From Streptomyces albospinus (GTDB lineage Bacteria; Actinomycetota; Actinomycetes; Streptomycetales; Streptomycetaceae): a DNA stretch of 64,000 nt. The stretch spans positions 113,839 through 177,838 of the forward strand of contig NZ_BMRP01000017.1 of assembly GCF_014648695.1 (NCBI RefSeq), read 5' to 3'. A model generated the notes under the pieces. That model had not been told where the DNA came from. It saw only the letters and a list, made by a program, of their open reading frames with translations, and made no database searches. The position numbers and the translations under genes are program-made. Position 1 is the first letter of the stretch. The number at the start of each line of letters is the position of its first letter. Positions 8,049-15,932 of this stretch are shown piece after piece.

Positions 8049-9392
8049 TCACTTGCCGGCCGGGGACCACCTAAGGCCCCAGCCGTAGGCGTGGTCGACG
8101 GTGCGCTGCGGGCTGATGCCGGGCTCGGGGACGAGGTAGCGCGCCTCGCGCCGCACGACGAGTCCGTCCCCGGTGTTGGTGATCAGGGCCAGCGCACAGA
8201 CCGTGGACGGGACCGTGCAGGCGTCGAGCGAGAACTCGACGGGGGCGCCGTGCTGCGGCTGGAGGGTGACCGTGGCGTTCAGGCCCTCGAAGCTGCGGGC
8301 GCCGGCGTAGACCGTCACGAAGACCAGGATGCGCCGGAAGCGCGCCTGGTGGTCGAGGTTGACGGTGAGGTTCTCGCCCGTCGCCACCGCGCCGGTGCGG
8401 TCGTCGCGGTCGAGCAGGATGTACGGCGGGGCGTGCAGATCGCCGAAGGCGTTGGCGATCGGGTGCACCACACCGGCCGAGCCGTCGGTGAGTTCGTAGA
8501 GCGCGCACAGATCCAGGTCGATGTCGCCCGAGGGCGGCAGCAGCGCGCCGCGGGCGCCCATCGCCTCCATGGCCTTGCGGCCGAGCTTCTTGGCGAACCG
8601 CTTGCCGGCGCTGCCCGCGCTCCAGTTGAGGTTCACCCGCATCGCGCCCGAGGCACCGCCCTGCTTCGTCAACGAAACCGCCGGAGCATCCTTCGTGAGG
8701 GTGATTTTCGTCAGACGCACGGGAGGGGGCGCGGGGGTCGGCACGGCCTGCCCGGGCGGTGGCGGAATTGACGCCACCGGTTGACCGGCCGGCAACGGCA
8801 GCGGCGCGGGCGCCGGAGGGGCCTGGACGGGAGCCGGGGGCGCCGGAGCGGGCGGCGGCGCGGCCGGCTCCTCCTCGACGCCGATGCCGAAGTCCGTGGC
8901 CAGCCCGGCGAGCCCGGTGGCGTACCCCTGCCCCACCGCGCGGAACTTCCAGGCCCCTTGGCGGCGGTAGAGCTCACCGAGGACGAAGGCGGTCTCGGTG
9001 GTGGCGTCGGCGCTGTCGAAGCGGGCCAGCTCGGCCCCCGTGGCTGCCTCCAGCACCCGTATGTGCAGGCCGGGCACGGCGCCGAAGCTGCCGCCGTCGG
9101 CGGAGGCCGCGAGCACCACCTTCTCGACGGCGGGCTCCACGGCGGCCAGATCCACCGCGATGGCATCGGTCATCGCCCCGCCGGCCGACCGCTTGCCCTC
9201 GTGGCGTACGGCGCCGGAGGCGTGCGCCGGCTGGTTGTAGAAGACGAAGTCGGCGTCGTTTCGGACCTTCCCGGACACCAGGAGCAGCGCCGACGCGTCC
9301 ACGTCCGGTACCCCGGGGGCCGACTGCCAGCCCAGTTCCACCCGGACCGCCGGGACCGGAACCGGCACATTGCCGCCCCTGAGCATCGGCAT
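8049..9392 (-). CDS. Two-domain TerD-family stress protein
   Basis: A 447-residue protein with two TerD (Ca2+-binding tellurite-resistance/stress) domains joined by a Pro/Ala linker. The first spans about residues 1-175 (DADFVFYNQPAHASGAVRHE, DSADATTETAFVLGELYRR). The linker, about 176-225, is rich in PAP repeats. The second spans about 230-447 (MRVNLNWSAG, DIDLDLCALYEL, PYILLDRDDRTG). The DD motifs and N-Q-P/D-R-D-D loops are typical Ca2+ ligands. The start follows GAGGAAGG. It stands alone, without terZABC neighbours, and converges on the glycosyltransferase gene with 24 bp between stops. Confidence 0.88.
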   Translation of the reverse strand: MPMLRGGNVPVPVPAVRVELGWQSAPGVPDVDASALLLVSGKVRNDADFVFYNQPAHASGAVRHEGKRSAGGAMTDAIAVDLAAVEPAVEKVVLAASADGGSFGAVPGLHIRVLEAATGAELARFDSADATTETAFVLGELYRRQGAWKFRAVGQGYATGLAGLATDFGIGVEEEPAAPPPAPAPPAPVQAPPAPAPLPLPAGQPVASIPPPPGQAVPTPAPPPVRLTKITLTKDAPAVSLTKQGGASGAMRVNLNWSAGSAGKRFAKKLGRKAMEAMGARGALLPPSGDIDLDLCALYELTDGSAGVVHPIANAFGDLHAPPYILLDRDDRTGAVATGENLTVNLDHQARFRRILVFVTVYAGARSFEGLNATVTLQPQHGAPVEFSLDACTVPSTVCALALITNTGDGLVVRREARYLVPEPGISPQRTVDHAYGWGLRWSPAGK

Positions 9393-9639
9393 CGCCGCAC
9401 CTTCCTCTCGTCCTCGCACCCCGTCAGCGGTGGCTCACCCCAACCTACTTGGCCGTGAACACCCGGAATCGCCGACTGTTCATCCGCGAGAAGGGCGCTC
9501 TTTACATGATTCCTACGGGCGATCACGACCGATTTTCACAAGTTCGCTCGCATTGTGGACCCATGGTCGCTCGCAACCCATAAAACAACCCTCTTTTCAG
9601 GCTCCCCAATCGACACATCGTGGGCTTAACTTATGAAGC

Positions 9640-10089
9640 ATGACCTCCCCCCGCTCCACCTACGGCGGCGGCTACTACGCTTCGCCCTCCTTCCCGGACA
9701 CCCCGATCTACGACAGCCTCGTCGCAGAGCGGGGTACCCCGCAGATCGCCCCGATCCGCGTGAATCCGTCCCCTTACGACACCGGTTCCTCCCATTTGCC
9801 CGCACTGCCTTCGGCGTTGCCCGCGCTTCCCGCGGGACCCTCCCACCCCTCCCCGGGCAATGGGTATCCGGGCGCCGCCGCACAGCCGGTCGCCCCGTTG
9901 CAGCACACCCCCGCCCCGTACATCCCGCAGCAGGCGGGGACCCGCGGCTACCAGGCCCCGCAGCAGCAGTACCAGCGCCCGGCCGGCGGCACCGGCTACG
10001 AGGCGATGCGCCCGGCCGCCCCGGTCGCACCGCGGCCCGCTTCGCCCTTCGACGATCCGTACGGCCGCCAGTACCCCCGCGGATACTGA
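9640..10089 (+). CDS. Pro/Tyr/Gln-rich conserved protein (DUF6643-like)
   Basis: A 149-residue low-complexity protein conserved in Streptomyces, starting MTSPRSTYGGGYYASPSFPD and rich in Pro, Ala, Tyr and Gln, ending YGRQYPRGY. There is no enzyme motif, signal peptide or membrane segment; it is probably intrinsically disordered. The function is unknown. No Shine-Dalgarno is present. An AT-rich upstream patch with TAACTT at 9628-9633, 6 nt before the ATG, suggests leaderless transcription. The upstream 9393-9639 region is shared with the divergent TerD gene. Confidence 0.75.
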   Translation: MTSPRSTYGGGYYASPSFPDTPIYDSLVAERGTPQIAPIRVNPSPYDTGSSHLPALPSALPALPAGPSHPSPGNGYPGAAAQPVAPLQHTPAPYIPQQAGTRGYQAPQQQYQRPAGGTGYEAMRPAAPVAPRPASPFDDPYGRQYPRGY

Positions 10090-10153
10090 CGGAACGGACG
10101 GCTCCGACCCGGCCGTTCGGTCCATCGTCCGAGCTGGCTGAGAGGATGGGGCC

Positions 10154-10978
10154 ATGTCGAAGTCCGTGCTCCGGTCGCTGCATCTCTATCCGGTCAAATC
10201 CATGGCGGGGTCCGGTCCCGGCGAGGCGGTCGTAGAACCGTGGGGGCTCGCCGGGGACCGACGCTGGCTGGCGGTGGACGCCGAGCGGCGGATGATCACC
10301 CAACGCCAGTACCCGGCGCTGGCGTTGGCCCGTGCCGAGGAGCTGCCCGAGGGTGCCCTGCGGCTGACCGCGCCCGGGATGCCGCCGCTGACGGTCGAGG
10401 TGCCGCCCCCGCTGGAGACGATTCCGGTCGGAGTGTGGAAGGACGAGGTCGAGGCGGTGCCCGCGGGCGCCGGGGCGGCCGAGTGGTTCCGCGCCTATCT
10501 GGGGATCGCGTGCCGGTTGGTGCATCTCGACGCCCCGGAGAAGCGCCGCCCCATCGACCCGGAGTTCAGCCTGCCCGGCGACACCGTCAGCTTCGCCGAC
10601 GGCTATCCGCTGCTGCTCACCACCACCTCGTCGCTGGACGCCCTCAACTCCCTCGTCGCGCAGGGCGACCTGCCCGACGAGGGCCCGCTGCCGATGAACC
10701 GTTTCCGGCCCAATGTGGTGGTGGACGGCACCGAGCCCTGGACGGAGGACGACTGGCGGCGGGTGCGTATCGGCGAGGTGGTCTTCGACGTGGCCAAGCC
10801 CAGCGCACGCTGCGTGGTCACCACCACCGACCAGTCCACCGCCGAGCGCGGCAAGGAGCCGCTGCGGACGCTGGCCCGGCACCGGCGCTTCGGCGACGGG
10901 CTGGTCTTCGGCCAGAATCTGATCCCGCGCGGGGAGGGCACGATCCGGATCGGCGACCCGTTCGAGATACTCGGCTGA
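10154..10978 (+). CDS. MOSC-domain protein with N-terminal beta barrel
   Basis: A 274-residue protein related to YcbX/mARC-type molybdenum-cofactor proteins. The N-terminal beta-barrel domain begins LRSLHLYPVKSMAGSG and contains GDRRWLAVD and MITQRQYP. The MOSC domain carries the FRPNVVVDGTEPWTEDDW segment and the conserved cysteine in KPSARCVVTTTD, the expected Mo ligand. The family reduces N-hydroxylated or S-oxidised compounds; the electron donor is not encoded beside it. The ATG is preceded by GAGAGGATGGGG. Confidence 0.88.
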   Translation: MSKSVLRSLHLYPVKSMAGSGPGEAVVEPWGLAGDRRWLAVDAERRMITQRQYPALALARAEELPEGALRLTAPGMPPLTVEVPPPLETIPVGVWKDEVEAVPAGAGAAEWFRAYLGIACRLVHLDAPEKRRPIDPEFSLPGDTVSFADGYPLLLTTTSSLDALNSLVAQGDLPDEGPLPMNRFRPNVVVDGTEPWTEDDWRRVRIGEVVFDVAKPSARCVVTTTDQSTAERGKEPLRTLARHRRFGDGLVFGQNLIPRGEGTIRIGDPFEILG

Positions 10979-11123
10979 CGGGTCGGCACGGCCCTCCGGC
11001 GTGGTCGTGCCGCCGGTGTTCACCGGCCGCCGTCGTACGCATTGCGGGCCGGTCGGCGGCTGCCTACAGTGAGCGCACAGCGCCGCCGACGGGACCGGCC
11101 GCGGGGGGAGACAGAGAGCTGTT

Positions 11124-12020
11124 GTGTCGATGCCTGCAAGGGACGCCGGAGGCGGTCTTCTCATCCCTGTCCAGCATCTGCGGCCCGGGGACCACGCCTT
11201 TGTGAGTTACGGCAATGACGAGGTGCGCTGGGAGGTCGTCACGGCCTTCGTGCGCCTCGGGCTGGCGCGCGGCGAGAAGGTCCTGGTGCTGCCCTGCCCC
11301 GGCGTGCCGGAGGAAGAGGTGCTGGCCCGGATCGACTTCCCGAGCCGCAGTACGGTTCCGGCCCGCGAGCGGGGCCAGCTGGTGCTGACCAGCATGCGGG
11401 AACTGATCCTGCCGGACACCGAGTTCACCGCGGCCCGGCAGCTGGGCCGGCTGCGCGCGGCCACCGACCGGGCGACGGCCGAAGGCTTCGCCGGGCTGCG
11501 GGCGTTCATCGACATGGGCTGGGTGTCCGCGCTCGGCGCCGACGTCGGGGTGATGGAGCGCCGGGAGACCGGTGCGGACGAGTTGTTCGCCGGGCGGCCG
11601 TACACGGAGATCTGCGCGTACGACCGCCGCCGGTTCGACCGGTCGGTGGTGGCCGCGATGGAGCGGGCGCATCCGCGCGCCGTACTGGAGCGGCTGGGCA
11701 GTCTGCGGTCGGCGCGCGGCCCCGGCGCGGCGCTGTGCTTCATCGGCGAGGCGGACGCGGCGAATCAGGCCGCGTTCGTCCGGTCGCTGGAGATCGAGCT
11801 GGCCCGCACGGCGGCGGCCCGTCGGCTCACCGTCGATCTGACGCGGCTGCACTTTCTCTCGGTGGGCTGCGCGGTGGCGCTGCTCACCCTGGCCCGGGGC
11901 GCCGCGGGCCATGATCTGGTCGAGGTGCGCTGCGACGGCGGGCAGCGCCGGATGCTGCGGCGGCTGGGCGCCGATGCGGTGCCGCGGCTGACGCCGACGG
12001 AGGTGGTACGGCCGTGCTGA
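11124..12020 (+). CDS. MEDS-STAS sensory protein
   Basis: A 298-residue two-domain regulator. The N-terminal MEDS domain (about 15-185) starts GDHAFVSYGNDEVRWEVV and includes EKVLVLPCPG and the YTEICAYDRRRF block. The C-terminal STAS-like segment (about 200-298) includes RLTVDLTRLHFLSVGCAVAL, the anti-sigma-antagonist fold. RsbA-type Streptomyces proteins usually join MEDS to a histidine-kinase-like ATPase; here the ATPase is the next gene instead. It overlaps that gene by 7 nt, so the two are co-translated. Probable role: stress or signal input to a partner-switching sigma cascade. The start is GTG with GGGGGGAG upstream; ATG 11130 is an alternative. Confidence 0.8.
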   Translation: MSMPARDAGGGLLIPVQHLRPGDHAFVSYGNDEVRWEVVTAFVRLGLARGEKVLVLPCPGVPEEEVLARIDFPSRSTVPARERGQLVLTSMRELILPDTEFTAARQLGRLRAATDRATAEGFAGLRAFIDMGWVSALGADVGVMERRETGADELFAGRPYTEICAYDRRRFDRSVVAAMERAHPRAVLERLGSLRSARGPGAALCFIGEADAANQAAFVRSLEIELARTAAARRLTVDLTRLHFLSVGCAVALLTLARGAAGHDLVEVRCDGGQRRMLRRLGADAVPRLTPTEVVRPC

Positions 12021-12466
12021 ACCCGGAACCGGCCGGTCAGGCGGAGGTGCCGGCGCAGGAGCCCGGCCGCCGGCTGCTGCAACGGCGCTTCACCGCGCGG
12101 CTGCTGCCGCAGCTGCGGCTGCTGGTGGAGGAGTGCGCGGCCCGCGAGGGGCTGTGCGAGCCGCGGCGCGGCGAGTTCGTGCTGGCGGTGGACGAGATCG
12201 CCGGGAACGCCGTGGAGCACGCGGGCGGCTCGGGACGGCTGGTGCTGCGACGGGTGGGCGATGAGCTGGAGTGCCGGATCACCGACGCGGGCCCGGGGTT
12301 CAGCGAGGCGGTGATCCCCGAGCTGCTGCCGGGCCTGGACGGCGCTCCGAAGGGGCGCGGGCTGTGGCTGGCGCGGCTGGTGGCCGACCGGTTCGCGGTG
12401 TCCGAAGGGACGGGCGCGTCGGGGGCCGCGGGCGCGGTGGTGACCGTGGCCGTACGCCTGCGCTGA
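12014..12466 (+). CDS. Anti-sigma-factor-type ATP-binding protein (RsbW/HATPase)
   Basis: A 150-residue GHKL ATPase of the anti-sigma serine-kinase class. The N box is VDEIAGNAVEHAGGSG, G1 is ITDAGPGF, and G2 is KGRGLWLARLVAD. There is no membrane segment or partner domain. Its GTG overlaps the stop of the MEDS-STAS gene (GTGCTGA), so it is tightly coupled to it. The likely action is binding and phosphorylating a STAS protein, quite possibly its upstream neighbour, or holding a sigma factor. No sigma factor gene is in the window. Confidence 0.82.
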   Translation: MLNPEPAGQAEVPAQEPGRRLLQRRFTARLLPQLRLLVEECAAREGLCEPRRGEFVLAVDEIAGNAVEHAGGSGRLVLRRVGDELECRITDAGPGFSEAVIPELLPGLDGAPKGRGLWLARLVADRFAVSEGTGASGAAGAVVTVAVRLR

Positions 12467-12732
12467 CACCGGGGCCGTACGCCCGCGCCGACGCCGGGGC
12501 GTACCGGGCGTGAATCCGGCCGATTCGCGGCGGTCGCCGCAACTCCCTCGAAATGCCCGCAACTCCCCCCGGAACAAGGCGGGTTCATGGTGCGGGCGGG
12601 TCCGGTGGGGCGGGTGCGACCGGGCCGGCCGCCGGCCGGCGGCGGGATGCGGCTCCACTCTTCACCGAACCTTCGCACGGGCGCCGTGGCACGCGGTATG
12701 CACAGACCCTGGGTGCCGGAAAAGGGGCGGCG

Positions 12733-13335
12733 ATGCGGGCGATGAGGGGCGTATGGCACTGGCGGCACAATCCGGTGCGGCGCCGGACGGACCGGACCGA
12801 AGCCTGGATCGCGCTGACCGCCGCCCTGCTGATCGTCTTCGGTGCCCCCTCGGCCGGCTGGTTCGCCGGACGGGCCGCGCACGGCGCCCTGCTGGAGGCC
12901 GTACGGCAGCAGCACCAGGAACGGTATCCGGTGCGGGCAGCCACCGCCCGGACCGGCTCCCGCACGCCCGCCGGCCCCGATCCGGAGACCTCTTCCCAGC
13001 ATGCCGCGCACCTGCGGACGGCGGCCCGCCGGACCGGGCGGGACGGCCGCGCGCAGGCCGCCGAGATCGCGGCGCCGCGGCCCGTGGAGCCCGGTGAGCG
13101 GTTCCGTATCCGGACCGACGGCCGCGGGCGGATGGCCCCGCGCCCGATGGACGAGGACGCGGCGGCGACCCGTGCGGTGCCGGCCGGGCTGGTGACCGCC
13201 GGGGCCGTCGGTGGGCTCGTCGAGGCCGTCCGGCGGTGGGCCGTCCGGCTGCTGATGGTGCGTCGGTTCCGCCGCTGGGACGCGGCATGGGAGCGCGCGG
13301 GGCAGGACTGGGGCCGGGCGGACGCCGGGAGTTGA
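12733..13335 (+). CDS. Rv1733c-family membrane protein
   Basis: A 200-residue membrane protein of the Streptomyces Rv1733c-like family. The N-terminal VWHWRHNPVRRRTDRTEAW signature precedes a first transmembrane helix (about 28-48, ALTAALLIVFGAPSAGWFAG). An extracytoplasmic region (about 55-145) is followed by a second helix (about 147-165, VPAGLVTAGAVGGLVEAV) and a basic tail ending RRWDAAWERAGQDWG. The function is unknown; the mycobacterial homologue is a dormancy-associated antigen. ATG 12733 follows AAGGGGCGG; upstream in-frame codons lack a ribosome site. Confidence 0.8.
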   Translation: MRAMRGVWHWRHNPVRRRTDRTEAWIALTAALLIVFGAPSAGWFAGRAAHGALLEAVRQQHQERYPVRAATARTGSRTPAGPDPETSSQHAAHLRTAARRTGRDGRAQAAEIAAPRPVEPGERFRIRTDGRGRMAPRPMDEDAAATRAVPAGLVTAGAVGGLVEAVRRWAVRLLMVRRFRRWDAAWERAGQDWGRADAGS

Positions 13336-13502
13336 GGTGCGGCTGACCAGGCGGCGGACTGTGTCCGCCGCCACTCGCCGGGCGCGCTACGGTGGTGCAG
13401 CCAGCCTCTGGGCTGGGGCCTCGCAGCCCCCGATGCGGACATCCGCGGACGGATGGCTGCCGGGCCGACATCTGCCGCACGAAGTGGGGACACGACACCG
13501 CC

Positions 13503-15932
13503 ATGGCACAGGGCTCGGTCCAGGTGACGCACTCCGGAACGTCGCGTTGGCGACGCCGCACCGGGGAGTACAGTTCGCTCGCCGCCGCCCTGGAGGCCGC
13601 CGGGGACGGTGACGTGCTGACCGTGCCGGCCGGTACGTACCGCGAGAACCTGGTGCTGCTGCGGGCGGTGACGCTGCGCGGTCCCGAGGGGGCCCGCGGG
13701 TCGGTGCGGATCGCGCCGGCCGACGGTGTGGCGCTGACGATACGAGCCTCGGCCACCGTCCACGATCTGCACCTGGAGGCGACGGATTCCGCCTCGCCCG
13801 CGCTGCTGGTGGAGGACGGCGCCCCCGAACTGGCCGATATCCGGGTGGTGACCCGCTCCGCGGCCGGGATCGAGGTCCGGGGCGGGGCCCGTCCGACGGT
13901 GCGCCGCTGCACGGTCGACAACGCGGGCGGCGTCGGCATCAGCGTCCTGGACGGCGCCGGCGGGGTCTTCGAGGAGTGCGAGGTGATGGCCGCCGGGCAG
14001 GCGGGGGTGACGGTGCGCGGCGGCGCCCATCCGCGGCTGGAGAACTGCCGGATCCACCACGCCTCGGGGGCGGGCCTGTCGCTGACCGGCGAGGGCAGCG
14101 CGGTCGAGGCGGTCGGCTGCGAGCTGTACGAGATCAAGGGCGCGGGAATCCAGGTGGCGGCGCGGGCCACCGGCCATCTCACCGACTGCACGGTGCACCG
14201 GACGTCCGCGGACGGCGTCACCCTGGACACCGACGCGGTGCTCACCCTCGCCGACTGCGACATCCACGACATCCCGGAGAACGCCGTCGACCTCCGCTCG
14301 CGGTCGGTGCTGACGCTGACCCGCAGCACGGTGCGGCACTTCGGGCGCAACGGCCTGTCCGTCTGGGACCCGGGCACCCGGGTGGACGCCAACCAGTGCG
14401 AGATCCACGACAGTACGGGCGACTATCCCGCGGTGTGGGTCAGCGACGGCGCGACCGCGGTGCTGGACGCCACGCGGGTGCACGACGTGCCGGACGCACT
14501 GTTCGTCCTCGACCGGGGCTCCCGCGCCGACGTCGTGGACTGCGATATCGCGCAGGTCCGCAACACCGCGGTGTCGGTGAGCGACGGCGCGACCGTGCAA
14601 CTGGACGACTGCCGGATCCGGGAGACCTCGACCGGCGCCTGGTTCCGCGACCACGGCAGCGGCGGCACGCTCGCCAACTGCACGATCGACGGGGCGCAGA
14701 CCGGCGTGATCGTCACCAAGGGCGCGGACCCCACCATCGAGGGCTGCACGGTCAGTTCGCCCGCCGAGGCCGGGTTCTACGTCTCGGCGGAGGGCCGCGG
14801 CACCTTCCACGGCTGCCGGGTCACCGGCAGCTCGGGCTTCGGCTTCCATGTGATCGACGGCTGCCGCACGACGCTGACCCGGTGTCGTACGGAGCGCTGC
14901 GCGCGCGGCGGTTACGAGTTCGCCGACGCGCACGGCACCGGCGGCGGGCCCACCGTCGAGGACTGCACCAGCGACGAGAGCCGGACCACCGAGGCGCCGG
15001 CCGCGGGGACGACATCGCCCACGGTGCAGCAGGCGACGCAGACGGCCGGGCTGCTGGGCAACATCCCGGCGCAGCGCGCGTCGTCGGCCGCCGCCGCGCC
15101 CCCGGAAGAGGCGGTGGCCGTCCGCCCCTCCGAGGAGGTGCTGGGCGAACTGGACACCCTCGTAGGGCTGGAGAGCGTCAAGCGCGAGGTGCGCAGCCTG
15201 ATCAACATGATCGAGGTGGGGCGCCGGCGGCAGGAGGCGGGGCTCAAGGCCGCGTCGGTCCGCCGCCATCTGGTCTTCACCGGCTCCCCCGGCACGGGCA
15301 AGACGACGGTGGCCCGGCTGTACGGCGAAATCCTGCACGCGCTGGGCGTACTGGAGCGCGGGCATCTGGTCGAGGTGTCCCGGGTGGACCTGGTGGGCGA
15401 GCACATCGGGTCGACGGCGATCCGCACCCAGGAGGCGTTCGACCGGGCGCGCGGCGGGGTGCTGTTCATCGACGAGGCGTACGCCCTCTCGCCGGAGGAC
15501 TCCGGGCGGGACTTCGGCAAGGAGGCCATCGACACCCTGGTGAAGCTGATGGAGGACCACCGGGACGCGGTGGTGGTGATCGTGGCCGGCTACACCGCCG
15601 AGATGGAGCGCTTCCTGGCGGTCAACCCCGGTGTCTCGTCCCGTTTCTCACGGACCATCAGGTTCGGTGACTACGCGCCCGAGGAGCTGCTGCGGATCGT
15701 CGAGCAGCAGGGCGAGGAGCATGAGTACCGGCTCGCCGACGGGGCCGGCGAGGCGCTGCTGAAGTACTTCACGGCGCTGCCCAAGGGGCCGTCGTTCGGC
15801 AACGGGCGCACCGCGCGGCAGACGTTCGAGGCGATGGTCGAGCGGCACGCGGGCCGGGTGGCGAAGCTGCCCGACCCGAGCACCGACGATCTGACCCTCC
15901 TCTACGCGGAGGACCTGCCCGAACTGCCGTGA
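13503..15932 (+). CDS. Right-handed beta-helix / CbxX-type AAA ATPase fusion
   Basis: An 809-residue fusion. Residues about 20-490 are parallel beta-helix repeats recurring every 22-24 residues, with alternating phrases such as DCTVHRTSADGVTLDTDA and NCRIHHASGAGLSLTGEG. After a linker (about 490-540), a CbxX/CfqX-class AAA+ domain begins LDTLVGLESVKREVRSLINM. Walker A is GSPGTGKT (594-601) and Walker B is GVLFIDEAYA with Asp657-Glu658; an RFSRTIRF sensor region follows. EccA of type VII secretion and rubisco activase CbbX share this AAA class. The helix may be a substrate- or envelope-recognition platform; that is inference. The start follows weak GGGGA. The last 31 nt overlap the convergent hydrolase gene. 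Confidence 0.88.
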   Translation: MAQGSVQVTHSGTSRWRRRTGEYSSLAAALEAAGDGDVLTVPAGTYRENLVLLRAVTLRGPEGARGSVRIAPADGVALTIRASATVHDLHLEATDSASPALLVEDGAPELADIRVVTRSAAGIEVRGGARPTVRRCTVDNAGGVGISVLDGAGGVFEECEVMAAGQAGVTVRGGAHPRLENCRIHHASGAGLSLTGEGSAVEAVGCELYEIKGAGIQVAARATGHLTDCTVHRTSADGVTLDTDAVLTLADCDIHDIPENAVDLRSRSVLTLTRSTVRHFGRNGLSVWDPGTRVDANQCEIHDSTGDYPAVWVSDGATAVLDATRVHDVPDALFVLDRGSRADVVDCDIAQVRNTAVSVSDGATVQLDDCRIRETSTGAWFRDHGSGGTLANCTIDGAQTGVIVTKGADPTIEGCTVSSPAEAGFYVSAEGRGTFHGCRVTGSSGFGFHVIDGCRTTLTRCRTERCARGGYEFADAHGTGGGPTVEDCTSDESRTTEAPAAGTTSPTVQQATQTAGLLGNIPAQRASSAAAAPPEEAVAVRPSEEVLGELDTLVGLESVKREVRSLINMIEVGRRRQEAGLKAASVRRHLVFTGSPGTGKTTVARLYGEILHALGVLERGHLVEVSRVDLVGEHIGSTAIRTQEAFDRARGGVLFIDEAYALSPEDSGRDFGKEAIDTLVKLMEDHRDAVVVIVAGYTAEMERFLAVNPGVSSRFSRTIRFGDYAPEELLRIVEQQGEEHEYRLADGAGEALLKYFTALPKGPSFGNGRTARQTFEAMVERHAGRVAKLPDPSTDDLTLLYAEDLPELP

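Noticed and set aside
12585..15560. A 991-codon minus-strand open frame antisense to the beta-helix/AAA gene
   Set aside because: It is a frame shadow caused by high third-position GC of the plus-strand gene; its protein is Arg/Ala/His-rich with no domain, whereas the plus frame has clear beta-helix and AAA motifs.
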